The notes under the pieces: model-generated | Database searches by the model: none | The model's input: only the letters and a program-made list of their open reading frames with translations | Told to the model about the DNA's origin: nothing | Translations under genes and position numbers: made by a program | Shown here: in pieces, positions 9,164 to 18,475 of the stretch | How positions within the stretch are numbered: position 1 is the first letter of the stretch | How the letters are laid out: each line of letters begins with the position of its first letter | Source: Sphingomonas naphthae | Lineage (GTDB): Bacteria > Pseudomonadota > Alphaproteobacteria > Sphingomonadales > Sphingomonadaceae | Direction of reading: 5' to 3' | Assembly: GCF_028607085.1 (NCBI RefSeq) | Contig: NZ_CP117411.1 | Span: forward strand, 3,224,001-3,288,000 | Length of the DNA: 64,000 nucleotides

Positions 9164-9190
9164 ATCGCGACGCAGTGGGGCGCGGGCGGC

Positions 9191-9607
9191 ATGATTAGGG
9201 GCACGACCACGGCTTTCCGCCGATCGCGCGAATTGCGACGCGCGATGAGCTTGCCCGAAGTGCTGTTGTGGCAGCAGCTTCGCCGGCGCGGTGCGGGCCA
9301 TAAATGGCGCAAGCAGCACGCCGCCGGACCGTACACGCTCGACTTCTACTGCGACGCGGCCAAGCTGTGCGTCGAGGTGGATGGCGAGGCGCATGGTCGC
9401 GGCGACCGGCCGGAGGCGGATGCGCGCAGGGATGCGTGGCTGGCGGCACGGGGGATCGAGACGCTCAGGGTGCCGGCGGTTGACGTCCTGGGCAATCTGG
9501 AGGGTGTCGTCACGTTTATCGCGCAAGTGGCGGGGGGGCGCAGACCCCTCCACCACCCGGCTGCGCCGGGTGGTCCCCCTCCCCGAGCAAAGCTCGGGGA
9601 GGAATGA
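9191..9607 (+). CDS. DUF559 (Vsr-like PD-(D/E)XK) endonuclease-domain protein
   Basis: A small protein of 138 residues. The DUF559 core is visible: SLPEVLLWQQLRRR, then HKWRKQHAAGPYTLDFYC and LCVEVDGEAHG, giving the D...ExD(G) acidic pattern of very-short-patch-repair-like nuclease folds. A basic, Arg-rich N-terminus precedes it. The ATG at 9191 was chosen because the family homology begins shortly after it. The last ~24 residues (from GGRRPLHHPAAPGG to the stop) are encoded by the right-hand hairpin repeat, so the gene and repeat overlap. The gene lies antisense to the mcc operon. The biochemical function of DUF559 proteins is not established. Confidence 0.85.
   Translation: MIRGTTTAFRRSRELRRAMSLPEVLLWQQLRRRGAGHKWRKQHAAGPYTLDFYCDAAKLCVEVDGEAHGRGDRPEADARRDAWLAARGIETLRVPAVDVLGNLEGVVTFIAQVAGGRRPLHHPAAPGGPPPRAKLGEE
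9543..9602. repeat. right hairpin repeat of the DUF559 cassette
   Basis: Inverted relative to the left copy: GACCCCTCCAC, then hairpin CCACCCGGC/GCCGGGTGG (9553-9573, loop TGC), then CCTCCCCGAGC/GCTCGGGGAGG (9578-9602, loop AAA). The outer stem is nearly identical to that of the left repeat; the inner stem differs in sequence but keeps its position. The repeat also encodes the C-terminus of the DUF559 protein. Confidence 0.75.
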
Positions 9608-9627
9608 GGGCAGTCTAGCCACCCCCA

Positions 9628-11229
9628 TCACATCCGGAACACGCCGAACGCCGGGCGCTCCGCAATCGGGGCGTTCAGCGTGGCGGCGAAGGCGAGGCCG
9701 AGGACGTCGCGGGTTTGGGCGGGGTCGATGATGCCGTCGTCCCACAGGTTCGCGGTGGCGTACCAGGGGTTGCCCTCTTCCTCATATTTGGCGCGCACCG
9801 GCGCCTTGAAGGCTTCGGCTTCCTCCGGGCTCCACTTGGCGGCATCGCGGTGGACGGTGGCGAGCACCGAGGCGGCCTGCTCGCCGCCCATCACGCTGAT
9901 CCGGCTGTTCGGCCAGCTGAAGAGGAAGCGGGGGCCATAAGCCCGGCCGCACATGCCGTAATTGCCCGCGCCGAAGCTGCCGCCGATCAGCACGGTGATC
10001 TTGGGCACGGTCGCGGTGGCGACGGCGGTGACGAGTTTCGCGCCATGCTTGGCGATGCCCTCCGCCTCATATTTGCCGCCGACCATGAAGCCCGAGATAT
10101 TCTGGAGGAACAGCAGGGGGATGCGCCGCTGGCACGCCAGTTCGATGAAATGCGCGCCCTTCTGCGCGCTTTCCGAAAACAGCACGCCATTGTTGGCGAG
10201 GATCGCGACCGGAATGCCCCAGATATGGGCGAAGCCGCACACCAGCGACGTGCCGTACAGCGCCTTGAACTCGTGGAATTCCGATCCGTCGACCAGCCGC
10301 GCGATCACCTCATGCACGTCATAGGGCGCGCGCACGTCCTGCGGGACGATACCGTAGAGATCGGTGGGGTCGTATTTCGGCGGGCGCGGCTCGCGCAGGT
10401 TGACATCGGGCCGCGCGTCGGGGGCGAGCGACGAAACGATGTCGCGCACGATCGTCAGCGCATGCTCGTCATTCTCGGCGACATGATCGACCACGCCGGA
10501 GCGGCGGCCGTGCGTGTCAGCGCCGCCCAGTTCCTCGGCCGAGATGATCTCGCCCGTGGCGGCCTGCACCAGCGGCGGGCCGGCGAGGAAGATCGTGCCC
10601 TGGTTGCGGACGATGACGCTCTCGTCCGACATGGCGGGCACATAGGCGCCGCCGGCGGTGCAACTGCCCATCACGCAGGCGATCTGCGGGATGCCGCGCG
10701 CCGACATATTGGCCTGGTTGAAGAAGATGCGGCCGAAATGCTCGCGATCGGGAAAAACCTCGGCCTGGTTGGGCAGGTTCGCGCCGCCGCTGTCGACGAG
10801 GTAGATGCACGGCAGGCGGTTCTCCGCCGCGATCTCCTGCGCGCGCAGATGCTTCTTCACCGTCATCGGGAAATAAGTGCCGCCCTTCACGGTCGCGTCG
10901 TTGGAGGCGATCATGCAGGTGCGGCCGGAAACCTGGCCGATGCCGGCGATGATGCCGGCGCCGGGCACCTCGTCGCCATACATTCCATTGGCGGCGAGCT
11001 GGCCGACCTCGAGGAAGGACGAGCCCGGATCGAGCAGCCGCTCCACCCGATCGCGCGGCAGCAGCTTGCCGCGCGAGACATGGCGCTCGCGCGACGCCTC
11101 GGTGCCGCCCAGCGCCGCTTTCGCGACATCGGCGCGCAGCCGCTCGGCCAATGCGCGATTGTGCGCCGCATTGGCGCGGAAGCCGGCATCGTCGGCGGAG
11201 ACGAGGGTGGGGAGGACGGGGGCGCTCAT
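9628..11229 (-). CDS. mccB: 3-methylcrotonyl-CoA carboxylase, carboxyltransferase beta subunit
   Basis: About 533 residues, the usual length for this subunit. It transfers the carboxyl group from biotin to 3-methylcrotonyl-CoA. Typical carboxyltransferase stretches are present: [54 protein letters not shown] and [15 protein letters not shown]. The ATG at 11229 (MSAPVLPTL) was chosen over upstream in-frame starts because it gives the family length. It is followed after 20 bases by the inserted DUF559 cassette and then by mccA, so both subunits should still be co-transcribed if the hairpins do not block transcription. Confidence 0.93.
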   Translation of the reverse strand: MSAPVLPTLVSADDAGFRANAAHNRALAERLRADVAKAALGGTEASRERHVSRGKLLPRDRVERLLDPGSSFLEVGQLAANGMYGDEVPGAGIIAGIGQVSGRTCMIASNDATVKGGTYFPMTVKKHLRAQEIAAENRLPCIYLVDSGGANLPNQAEVFPDREHFGRIFFNQANMSARGIPQIACVMGSCTAGGAYVPAMSDESVIVRNQGTIFLAGPPLVQAATGEIISAEELGGADTHGRRSGVVDHVAENDEHALTIVRDIVSSLAPDARPDVNLREPRPPKYDPTDLYGIVPQDVRAPYDVHEVIARLVDGSEFHEFKALYGTSLVCGFAHIWGIPVAILANNGVLFSESAQKGAHFIELACQRRIPLLFLQNISGFMVGGKYEAEGIAKHGAKLVTAVATATVPKITVLIGGSFGAGNYGMCGRAYGPRFLFSWPNSRISVMGGEQAASVLATVHRDAAKWSPEEAEAFKAPVRAKYEEEGNPWYATANLWDDGIIDPAQTRDVLGLAFAATLNAPIAERPAFGVFRM

Positions 11230-11320
11230 GCGATCGGGCTTATCCACGGGCTCGAGGGGCGACAACATGCGGCGCGATCCGGCCCGCCACGCGCGGGCTT
11301 TCATCGCACCGGGGGTATTT

Positions 11321-12463
11321 TCAGCCGATCAGCTCGCGGCCGATCAGCATCCGGCGGATCTCGTTGGTGCCCGCGCCGATATCGAGCAGCTTGGCGTCGC
11401 GCATGAAGCGTTCGACCGGCCAGTCCTTGGTATAGCCGGCCCCGCCGAGCGCCTGCACAGCCTCCAGCGAAACCTTCATGGCATTTTCCGACGCCAGAAG
11501 GATCGCGCCGGCCGCGTCGAAGCGGGTCGTCCTGCCGGCATCGCAGGCGCGGGCGACGGCATAGACATAGGCGCGCGCCGAATTGAGCGCGACATACATG
11601 TCGGCGATCTTGGCCTGCATCAGCTGGAAGGCCCCGATCGGTTTGCCGAACTGCTTGCGCTCGCGGACATAGGGCAGCACCACGTCGAGGCAGGCCTGCA
11701 TGATGCCCAGCTGGATGCCCGACAGCACGGTGCGCTCATAATCGAGGCCGGACATCAGGATGCCGACGCCGCCGCCGACCGCACCCATCACATTCTCTTC
11801 CGGCACCTCGCAATCGTCGAACACCAGCTCGGCGGTGGGCGATCCGCGCATGCCCATCTTGTCGATCTTCTGGCCGATCGAGAAACCCTTGAAATCCTTC
11901 TCGATCAGGAAGGTGGTGATGCCCTTCGATCCCTCGCCCGTCTTGGCGTAGACGACCAAAGTGTCGGCATAGGCCGCGTTGGTGATCCAGAATTTGGTGC
12001 CGTTGAGGATGTAGCGGTCACCCTTCTTCTCGGCCTTCAGCTTCATGCCGACCACGTCGGAACCGGCGCCCGCCTCGGACATGGCGAGGCTGCCGACATG
12101 CTCGCCCGACACCAGCTTCGGCAGATATTTCGCCTTCTGCGCCGGGCTGCCCCAGCGGCGGATCTGGTTGACGCACAGGTTGGAGTGGGCGCCGTAGCTG
12201 AGCCCGATCGAGGCCGAGGCGCGCGCCACTTCCTCCTGCGCCACGACATGCTCGAGATAGCCGAGGCCGAGCCCGCCATAGTCCTCCTCCACGGTGATGC
12301 CGTGCAGGCCGAGCTCGCCCATCGCCGGCCACAGCTCGCGCGGGAACCAATCTTTGGCGTCGATCTCGGCGGCCAGCGGGGCGATGCGATCGGTGGCGAA
12401 ACGCGCGGTGCTCTCGCGGATCATGTCGGCGGTCTCGCCGAGGGCGAAATCGAAATCGGTCAT
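11321..12463 (-). CDS. ivd: isovaleryl-CoA dehydrogenase
   Basis: A protein of 380 residues, an acyl-CoA dehydrogenase that oxidises isovaleryl-CoA to 3-methylcrotonyl-CoA, the substrate of the carboxylase encoded downstream. FAD/substrate motifs [13 protein letters not shown] and [11 protein letters not shown] are present. The catalytic base is Glu243 in [11 protein letters not shown], the position characteristic of isovaleryl-CoA dehydrogenase rather than medium-chain enzymes. [16 protein letters not shown] and [11 protein letters not shown] complete the C-terminal FAD-binding region. It is first in the ivd-mccB-mccA operon and divergent from a LysR gene, whose product may control it. Confidence 0.93.
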   Translation of the reverse strand: MTDFDFALGETADMIRESTARFATDRIAPLAAEIDAKDWFPRELWPAMGELGLHGITVEEDYGGLGLGYLEHVVAQEEVARASASIGLSYGAHSNLCVNQIRRWGSPAQKAKYLPKLVSGEHVGSLAMSEAGAGSDVVGMKLKAEKKGDRYILNGTKFWITNAAYADTLVVYAKTGEGSKGITTFLIEKDFKGFSIGQKIDKMGMRGSPTAELVFDDCEVPEENVMGAVGGGVGILMSGLDYERTVLSGIQLGIMQACLDVVLPYVRERKQFGKPIGAFQLMQAKIADMYVALNSARAYVYAVARACDAGRTTRFDAAGAILLASENAMKVSLEAVQALGGAGYTKDWPVERFMRDAKLLDIGAGTNEIRRMLIGRELIG

Positions 12464-12505
12464 GGGTTTGTCTCTCCTGCCGCCGCTTGTAGCGATCTTG
12501 CGCGC

Positions 12506-12520
12506 TTCATGAAAATTGAA
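12506..12520. promoter_or_regulatory. candidate LysR operator between ivd and a LysR gene
   Basis: TTCA-N7-TGAA (TTCATGAAAATTGAA) is an interrupted palindrome containing the T-N11-A spacing typical of LysR boxes. It lies 43 bases upstream of the ivd start and 34 bases upstream of the LysR start, where a divergently acting LysR regulator would bind. Confidence 0.4.
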
Positions 12521-12554
12521 CCTTCGCTAAGCACATCATTGACGATATCTATGC

Positions 12555-13457
12555 ATGATGCTCGATCGCTACCTGCTGCGCTACTTCCTCGCCGTGGTCG
12601 ATCAGGGCAATTTCTCGCGCGCCGCCAGCCATTGCGCCGTCTCCCAGCCGACGCTCTCGGTCGGCATCGCCAAGCTGGAGCGCACCTTGGGGCTGCCCCT
12701 GTTCGTCCGCTCCAACCAACGCGTGGAATTGACGGACGGGGGCACGCGCTTTCTCGGCCACGCGCGGCGGATCGAGCGTGAGTTCAATCTGGCGATGCAA
12801 TCGATGGGACAGGCGAGCGATCTGCCGACGCTGCGGCTGGGCGTGCTGGCGAGCATCCCCGCCGGCATCGTCGCCGCCTCGGTCGCCCACACCCGCCCCG
12901 GCCTGACCCATCGGTTCGAGCTGTTGTTCGGCAGCGAGCGCGAACTGGTCGGCCATCTCGCCAAGCGCCGCGTCGATATCGCGCTCACCCTGATCGCGCG
13001 CGGCGCCGATCGTTTCGCCGAGCGGCCGGTCTGTACCGAGGGCTATGCGCTGGCGATCGCGGCTGACCATCCGCTGGCGGCCCGCGACGCCATCGCGGCC
13101 GAGCAACTCGCCCACGAGGTGATGATCGTCCGCCGCCATTGCGAGGTCTTGTCGGAAACGAGCCGCTTCTTCACCGAACGCGGCGTCCGCCCCCATTTCG
13201 CCCTCCGCTCGACCAACGACGAACGGGTGATGCAGATGGTCGCGGCCGGCCTCGGCCTGACGGTGATGCCCCTGTCCTACCGCGCCGACGGCATCGCCCG
13301 GCCCCGCCTGATCGGCTTCGATCCGCTGCGCTCGATCGGCTGGGCGGCGACGCCCGAGGGGGAGCATCTGCTGGGCGATCTGCCGCCGGTGCTGGCGGAT
13401 ATCGCGGAAAGGGTGCGCGGCGCCGTACGGGACGGCCGACACCCCGCAAGGCCCTAA
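12555..13457 (+). CDS. LysR-family transcriptional regulator
   Basis: A protein of 300 residues. The N-terminal winged helix-turn-helix is clear (YFLAVVDQGNFSRAASHCAV, then SQPTLSVGIAKLERTLG), followed by the periplasmic-binding-like effector domain (~90-295). ATG codons at 12555 and 12558 are both possible starts. It is divergent from ivd, with a candidate LysR box in between, so it may regulate the leucine operon. That is unusual, since leucine catabolism in proteobacteria is often under a MerR-type LiuR. Its stop overlaps that of the convergent trmL by 3 bases. Confidence 0.88.
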   Translation: MMLDRYLLRYFLAVVDQGNFSRAASHCAVSQPTLSVGIAKLERTLGLPLFVRSNQRVELTDGGTRFLGHARRIEREFNLAMQSMGQASDLPTLRLGVLASIPAGIVAASVAHTRPGLTHRFELLFGSERELVGHLAKRRVDIALTLIARGADRFAERPVCTEGYALAIAADHPLAARDAIAAEQLAHEVMIVRRHCEVLSETSRFFTERGVRPHFALRSTNDERVMQMVAAGLGLTVMPLSYRADGIARPRLIGFDPLRSIGWAATPEGEHLLGDLPPVLADIAERVRGAVRDGRHPARP

Positions 13458-13906
13458 CCGGGCAGTGTGGCGGTCTGGCGCAAGGCTTCACCGAGCGCCA
13501 GCGCCGCCGTTGTGGCGAGATTCATCGACCGCACATGAGGCTGCATCGGAATACGAACCCGCGCATCGCAGGCATCCGCGACGGCGGCCGGCACGCCCGC
13601 GCTTTCCTTTCCGAAGAGCAGGATATCATCGGCGCGAAACCGGAAGTCATAGGATGATTGCCGGCTCCTGGTGGTGAACAGGATCAGCCTCTGCGCGCCG
13701 ACCGTCGCCCGGAAAGCGTCGAAGCCGGCGTGGCGCGTGACCATGACATGATCGATATAATCCATGGCGGTTCGCCGCACGCGGCGATCATCCCATGCAA
13801 ATCCCATCGGCTCGATGAGGTCCACGGCCGCACCCAGGCAGGCCCCCAGCCGCAGGACCGCACCGACGTTTCCGGCAATCTCGGGTTCAAACAGGGCAAG
13901 GCGCAT
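13454..13906 (-). CDS. trmL: tRNA (cytidine(34)/uridine(34)-2'-O)-methyltransferase
   Basis: A single-domain SPOUT methyltransferase of 150 residues that methylates the wobble ribose of tRNA-Leu isoacceptors, using S-adenosylmethionine. Knot-forming family motifs are visible: EPEIAGNVGAVLRLGAC near the N-terminus, LLFGKESAGVP around the SAM loop, and RIPMQPHVRSMNLATTAALAL at the C-terminus. The length matches TrmL. It converges on the LysR gene and is preceded by the DUF885 gene end, so it is probably transcribed alone. Confidence 0.93.
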   Translation of the reverse strand: MRLALFEPEIAGNVGAVLRLGACLGAAVDLIEPMGFAWDDRRVRRTAMDYIDHVMVTRHAGFDAFRATVGAQRLILFTTRSRQSSYDFRFRADDILLFGKESAGVPAAVADACDARVRIPMQPHVRSMNLATTAALALGEALRQTATLPG

Positions 13907-13944
13907 GCGGGCTGATTGGCGTCGGCGGGCGCGCCGTGCAAGCC

Positions 13945-15771
13945 TCAGGCGTTCCCACCCCCGATGTAGCGCGACACATTGCCCGCCAGCACGTCGAGCG
14001 GGACATTGCCGCCGTCGACTACCGTCTGGTTGAAATCCCGCAGATCGAAACGGGCGCCCAGCGCGGCCCGGGCCCGGTCGCGCTGCGCCACGATCTCCGC
14101 ATGGCCGATCTCATAGCCGCAGGCCTGCCCCGGCCACGCGCAATAGCGGTCGATCTCGCTCTCGGCATTGCTGCGCGGCAGGCCGGTCGCGGCGACGAAC
14201 TCGGCCAGCGCCTTGTCGCGCGACCAGCCCATCGCATGGATGCCGGTATCGACGATCAGCCGCACCGCGCGCCACGCCAGCCCCATCAGATAACCGAGCT
14301 GCCCGGCCGGATCGTCGGCATAGATGCCGAGTTCGTCGGCGAGCTGCTCGGCATAGAGCGCCCACCCCTCCGAATAAGCGTTGAACGCCAGGATCGAGCG
14401 GATCAGCGGCAGTTGCTGGGCATATTCCCCCTGCCAGACATGGCCGGGAATACCCTCGTGAAACAGCAGGTCGGGGATCGTCACCCGATTGTGGATCGAG
14501 GGATCGCCGAGATTGACCCACACCTTGCCCGGCACCCGGCCGTCGATCGAGCCGGGGCCGCCATAAGCGGCGGGCGCGCCGGGTTCCTGCGCGAGCGGCA
14601 TCCGCCGGATTTCGAGATTGCCGCGCGTCAGGCGGCGGAACACCTGGCCCAGGCGCGGGCGGATCGCATCGATCCGGCCCTGCATGTAGGCGACGATCTG
14701 GCGCCGGCCCTCGTCGCCATCGGGAAAGCCGATGCCGGGCCGGTGCTGGAGGGCGGTCGCGCGATCGGCGACGCTGCCCTCGGTCAGCCCCTGGCCGCGC
14801 AGGATCGGGTCCATCCGCGCCTGCAATTCGGCCAGCCGGGCGCGCCCGAAGGCGTGGATGTCGGCGGCGCTGCGCCGCGTGGTGGTGCCCGCGCGTAGCC
14901 CCCAGGCATACCATTCGGGCCCATGCGGCCGCACGCCGAGGCCGGGCGCGTCGCTCGCCACGGCGCGTTCGGCGCGCAATTCGGTGAGCTGCCGCTCCAG
15001 CGCGGGCACGATCGCCGACCGAGCGATGCCCTGCGCGCGATCGACCCATCGGCCGGGGATCGCCGCGACCTTGCGGGCGAGCGGCCCGACCAGCGCGCCA
15101 TCGGCCTTCGCCGCGTCGGCGATGGTGCGCGTCATGCCCGCGATCGTCTTGTCGAGCAGGAAGGCAGGCGGCACCAGACCCTGTTCGCGCGCCATGCGGA
15201 TGCGCGCGGTCTCCCCATCGAGCTGCGCGGGCATGGCGGCGAGGCGGGCGAGATAGGCCTCCGCATCCGCCGCGTCGCGCACCGGCTGGTCGCCATCGAG
15301 CAATTGCGGCACGTCGAGCCACGAACCGACATTCTGGATGACGCCATAAGGCGTGTTGCGCCAGTCGCCGATCGTGGCGACGCCATAGGGCAATGCCATG
15401 CCATCGAGCGCGGTGCGGAAGGCGCTTTCGGCCACGGCGAGGCTGGTGAGCGTGGTCGGGTCGAGCCCGGTGCGCGGCAGCCGCGCCAGTTCGGCCAGCG
15501 CGCCCCGGAGAAAGGCGCGCTGCGCCGCCACGCCGGCAGGCGATCGATCCTCCAGCTTGCGGCGCAGGCCCGCATGCGCGCCGCTATCCACGCCCAGCGC
15601 GGTGGCGCGCTCGGGGCCGATCTCCAGCAACCGCCAGGCGAAGCGATCGAGCAGCGCCGCCGCATCGGTCGCGGGCACCGCCGCGCGGGCGGCGACAGCG
15701 ACAGAGGTGGCGGCGACGGAGGTGGCGGCGATGCCGGCGAGGGCGCCACGGCGGGAGATTTCGGTGGTCAT
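13945..15771 (-). CDS. exported DUF885 family hydrolase (Tat substrate)
   Basis: About 608 residues. The start at 15771 opens a twin-arginine signal peptide (SRRGALAG, then an Ala/Val-rich stretch ending near AARAAVPA). The frame is open further upstream without signal features. The DUF885 signature FHEGIPGHVWQGEY (~500) resembles a zinc-metallopeptidase HExxxGH motif, and DUF885 proteins are generally regarded as likely metallopeptidases. The substrate is unknown. It is divergent from the siderophore receptor gene and shares its upstream region. Confidence 0.88.
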   Translation of the reverse strand: MTTEISRRGALAGIAATSVAATSVAVAARAAVPATDAAALLDRFAWRLLEIGPERATALGVDSGAHAGLRRKLEDRSPAGVAAQRAFLRGALAELARLPRTGLDPTTLTSLAVAESAFRTALDGMALPYGVATIGDWRNTPYGVIQNVGSWLDVPQLLDGDQPVRDAADAEAYLARLAAMPAQLDGETARIRMAREQGLVPPAFLLDKTIAGMTRTIADAAKADGALVGPLARKVAAIPGRWVDRAQGIARSAIVPALERQLTELRAERAVASDAPGLGVRPHGPEWYAWGLRAGTTTRRSAADIHAFGRARLAELQARMDPILRGQGLTEGSVADRATALQHRPGIGFPDGDEGRRQIVAYMQGRIDAIRPRLGQVFRRLTRGNLEIRRMPLAQEPGAPAAYGGPGSIDGRVPGKVWVNLGDPSIHNRVTIPDLLFHEGIPGHVWQGEYAQQLPLIRSILAFNAYSEGWALYAEQLADELGIYADDPAGQLGYLMGLAWRAVRLIVDTGIHAMGWSRDKALAEFVAATGLPRSNAESEIDRYCAWPGQACGYEIGHAEIVAQRDRARAALGARFDLRDFNQTVVDGGNVPLDVLAGNVSRYIGGGNA

Positions 15772-15929
15772 GACGATCAGATGGCCGGGCCGCCGCCCAG
15801 GGTCAATCGGGCATGCCACGGCCCCTCTCGTTACCGCGTGTGAGACCCGAGATGGGGGGTGGCTCGCATGCGCCTGCCATGATCCCGTGAACGCCACCCC
15901 ACAAAAGTTCGACCTCGCCCTTGACCTTA

Positions 15930-15948
15930 TTGCAAATCGCACTCAATA
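15930..15948 (+). promoter_or_regulatory. Fur-like iron box upstream of the siderophore receptor
   Basis: TTGCAAATCGCACTCAATA sits 50 bases before the GTG start at 15999. It matches 14 of 19 positions with a second box 53 bases before tonB. A further inverted pair TTGC-N6-GCAA follows at 15961-15974. Iron control by Fur is inferred from the genes served and the shared sequence, not from a tested site. Confidence 0.5.
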
Positions 15949-15998
15949 GCGCTTCGAAGATTGCGATAATGCAACTTAGTGTCGAAAGGGAAAGCTCC

Positions 15999-18467
15999 GT
16001 GGAAACCGCTGAAAAGTTCGGTCGTGCGCAGGCCAATCAGCCCGCCTTCCTGGCGATGAGCTGCGTGGGCCTGCTGGTCTCCGCGCCGGCGCTGGCGCAG
16101 GCGCAGCCGCCCAAGGAAGCCAAGCCGGCCGAACTGGGCGGCGTCACCGTCACCGATACCGCGATCGACGAGGGCAGCTACAAGACCGACAAGCTCGACA
16201 GCCCCAAGGCGACCGCGCCGCTGGTGAACACGCCGCGCTCGGTCACCGTGATCCCCGCGCAGGTCATCAAGGATACCGCCTCGGCGACGCTGTCGGAGGC
16301 GCTGCGCACGGTGCCGGGCATCACCATGGGCGCCGGCGAAGGCGGCAATCCGCTGGGCGACCGCCCCTTCATCCGCGGCTTCGACAGCCAGGCCAGCACC
16401 TATCTCGACGGCGTGCGCGACATCGGCGCGCAGAGCCGCGAGGTGTTCGCGGTGGAATCGATCGAGGTGGTCAAGGGATCGGACAGCGCGATGGGCGGGC
16501 GCGGCAACGCCGGCGGCACGCTCAACCTCGTCACCAAGATGCCGACCGCGGATCGCTTCGTCGCCGCCTCGGCCAGCTACGGCAACGCCGATTACAAGCG
16601 CGCCACGCTCGACGTGAACCAGCCGCTCGGCGACTTCGTCGGCGTGCGCTTCAACGCGATGTGGCACGATCAGGACGTCGCCGGCCGCGACGCCCTCTTC
16701 CAGAAGCGCTGGGGCATCGCCCCCTCGGTCAAGATCGGCCTGACCGGCCCGACCAGCCTGACCGCCAGCTACTATCACCTCGAGACCGACGAGCTGCCGG
16801 ATTCGGGCATCCCATATCTCTACACCGCCGCCAATTTCCCGGCGGGCGTCACCGAGACCAGCCCGGCGCGGAACTTCACCACGATCGGCGGCCGCACCGT
16901 CAGCGTACCGCGCGGCGCCTTCTACGGCCTGAAGGATCGCGACTTCCGCAAGACCAACGTCGACAATTTCACCCTGCGCGCCGAGCATGATTTCGGTGGC
17001 GTGACGCTGCGCAACACATCGCGTTACGGCCGCAGCAGCCAGGGCTATGTGTGGACCCAGCCGGACGACCAGCAGGGCAATGTCTATGGCACCAGCGCCG
17101 CCGCCACGGCGACCGCCGGCGGCCTCGTGTGGCGCCGCGCCAACACGCGCTACAGCACGTCGCAGGGCCTCATCAACCAGACCGATTTCTTCGGCACGTT
17201 CGATACCGGCGGCGTGAAGCACAGCTTCGCCGCCTCGCTGGAATATAGCAACGAGCGCTCGGCCAACGGCACCTATGTGTCGAATGCGCTGACCGGCGCG
17301 GCGATCGCGACCGGATCGACGATCTCGCCGCGCTGCTCGGCGGCGATGATCGCGCGCTACAATTGCACCACGATCGACGCGCCGAACCCGTCCGACCCGT
17401 GGGTGAGCTACGCCGCCGACGGTTCGACGGTGCAGGCGACGATCGAGAAGAGCCTGCCCAGGACGCGCACCCTGTCGCGCGCGACGACCAAGGGCGCCTC
17501 GCTGTTCGACACGATCACCATCACCGACGCGCTGCTGGTGAATCTGGGTGGCCGCTTCGATCGCTACCAGACGGCCATCCTGCCGGGTCTGGCCGCCACC
17601 GCGACCAACCTCGATCGCGCGACCTATACGCGCGAGGACGACCTGTGGACCTATCAGGCCGGCGTGGTCTTCAAGCCGACCGCCGAGAGCAGCCTCTACG
17701 CCTCGACCTCGACCTCGGCCACGCCGCCGGGCTCGTTCCTGGCGCAGGGATCGGAGGGCAATGCCGTCAACGTCACCTCGCAGGCGCTGACCGATGCGCT
17801 GAAGGTGGAGAAGACCAAATCCTACGAGATCGGCGCCAAGGCCAACCTGTTCCAGGAGAGCCTGTCGCTGACGATCGCGGCGTTCCGCACCGAGACCAAG
17901 AACGCCCGCGCCACCGCCGAGAACGGCGTCGTCGCCTATATCGGCGAGCGGCTCATCAAGGGCATCGAACTGGGCTTCAACGGCAACATCACCGAAGCCT
18001 GGAACGTGTTCGGCGGCTACACCTACATGGACTCCAAGATCGTCGATGGCGGCATCACCACCACCACCGTCAACGGCGTCAATTATTTCGCCCCCTCGGT
18101 GAACACGGGCAAGCAATTCCCCAACACGCCGAAGCACAGCATGACGGCCTTCACCAATTACAAGATCACCCCCGCCTTCACCCTCGGCGGTGGCGCGATC
18201 TACATGAGCAAGGTCTATGGCGGCTATTCGGACACGCGCGCCGTGACGAACGGCGCGCTCGTCATCACCCGCCCGTTCGCGCGCATGGTGCCGGGTTACT
18301 GGCGCTTCGACGCCAATGCCTCGTACAAGATCAGCGATGCGCTCCAGTTGCAGGTCAACGTCAACAACCTGACCAACAAGCGTTATTATGATCGCGCCTT
18401 CACGGCCCACTACGCCAACCAAGCGCCGGGGCGCACCGCGATCGCCACGCTCAGCGTGAAATACTGA
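15999..18467 (+). CDS. TonB-dependent catecholate-type siderophore receptor
   Basis: About 822 residues, for uptake of ferric siderophores through the outer membrane. Features are a signal region (LAMSCVGLLVSAPALAQAQ), a plug with NTPRSVTVIPAQVIKD, GDRPFIRGFDSQASTYLDGVRD and a long barrel with ERLIKGIELGFNG, ending in LSVKY. The overall look is that of the Fiu subgroup. The GTG at 15999 was chosen because GAAAGGGA lies 8 bases upstream; the in-frame ATG at 15969 has no such site. A Fur-like box lies 50 bases upstream. The Sel1 gene follows after 8 bases and tonB further on, so the cluster is an iron-uptake block. Confidence 0.9.
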   Translation: METAEKFGRAQANQPAFLAMSCVGLLVSAPALAQAQPPKEAKPAELGGVTVTDTAIDEGSYKTDKLDSPKATAPLVNTPRSVTVIPAQVIKDTASATLSEALRTVPGITMGAGEGGNPLGDRPFIRGFDSQASTYLDGVRDIGAQSREVFAVESIEVVKGSDSAMGGRGNAGGTLNLVTKMPTADRFVAASASYGNADYKRATLDVNQPLGDFVGVRFNAMWHDQDVAGRDALFQKRWGIAPSVKIGLTGPTSLTASYYHLETDELPDSGIPYLYTAANFPAGVTETSPARNFTTIGGRTVSVPRGAFYGLKDRDFRKTNVDNFTLRAEHDFGGVTLRNTSRYGRSSQGYVWTQPDDQQGNVYGTSAAATATAGGLVWRRANTRYSTSQGLINQTDFFGTFDTGGVKHSFAASLEYSNERSANGTYVSNALTGAAIATGSTISPRCSAAMIARYNCTTIDAPNPSDPWVSYAADGSTVQATIEKSLPRTRTLSRATTKGASLFDTITITDALLVNLGGRFDRYQTAILPGLAATATNLDRATYTREDDLWTYQAGVVFKPTAESSLYASTSTSATPPGSFLAQGSEGNAVNVTSQALTDALKVEKTKSYEIGAKANLFQESLSLTIAAFRTETKNARATAENGVVAYIGERLIKGIELGFNGNITEAWNVFGGYTYMDSKIVDGGITTTTVNGVNYFAPSVNTGKQFPNTPKHSMTAFTNYKITPAFTLGGGAIYMSKVYGGYSDTRAVTNGALVITRPFARMVPGYWRFDANASYKISDALQLQVNVNNLTNKRYYDRAFTAHYANQAPGRTAIATLSVKY

Positions 18468-18475
18468 GCGACCCC

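Larger units (their letters stand above)
9108..9602. mobile_element. putative DUF559 nuclease cassette bounded by inverted hairpin repeats
   Basis: A unit of about 495 bp inserted between mccB (stop at 9628) and mccA (start at 9100). It has inverted copies of a two-hairpin repeat at its ends and one gene for a DUF559 protein on the strand opposite to the host operon. No transposase gene or target-site duplication is evident. The architecture resembles REP elements with a dedicated nuclease gene (compare REP/RAYT pairs), but mobility by the DUF559 protein is my inference. Confidence 0.45.

Noticed and set aside
7364-9190. Long plus-strand open frame antisense to mccA
   Set aside because: It is a GC-rich shadow of the carboxylase gene with low-complexity Arg/Gly/Asp composition; only its last part, from 9191, is a real (DUF559) gene.
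9094-9627. Classical insertion sequence in the mcc operon
   Set aside because: No transposase is encoded and no target duplication could be identified, so it is described as a DUF559 cassette instead.
13945-15942. Longer start for the DUF885 protein
   Set aside because: The added 57 codons lie in the divergent promoter region, and the twin-arginine signal begins at 15771.
15927-18422. Minus-strand open frame of 831 codons opposite the siderophore receptor
   Set aside because: Shadow of the receptor gene, with biased composition and no motifs.
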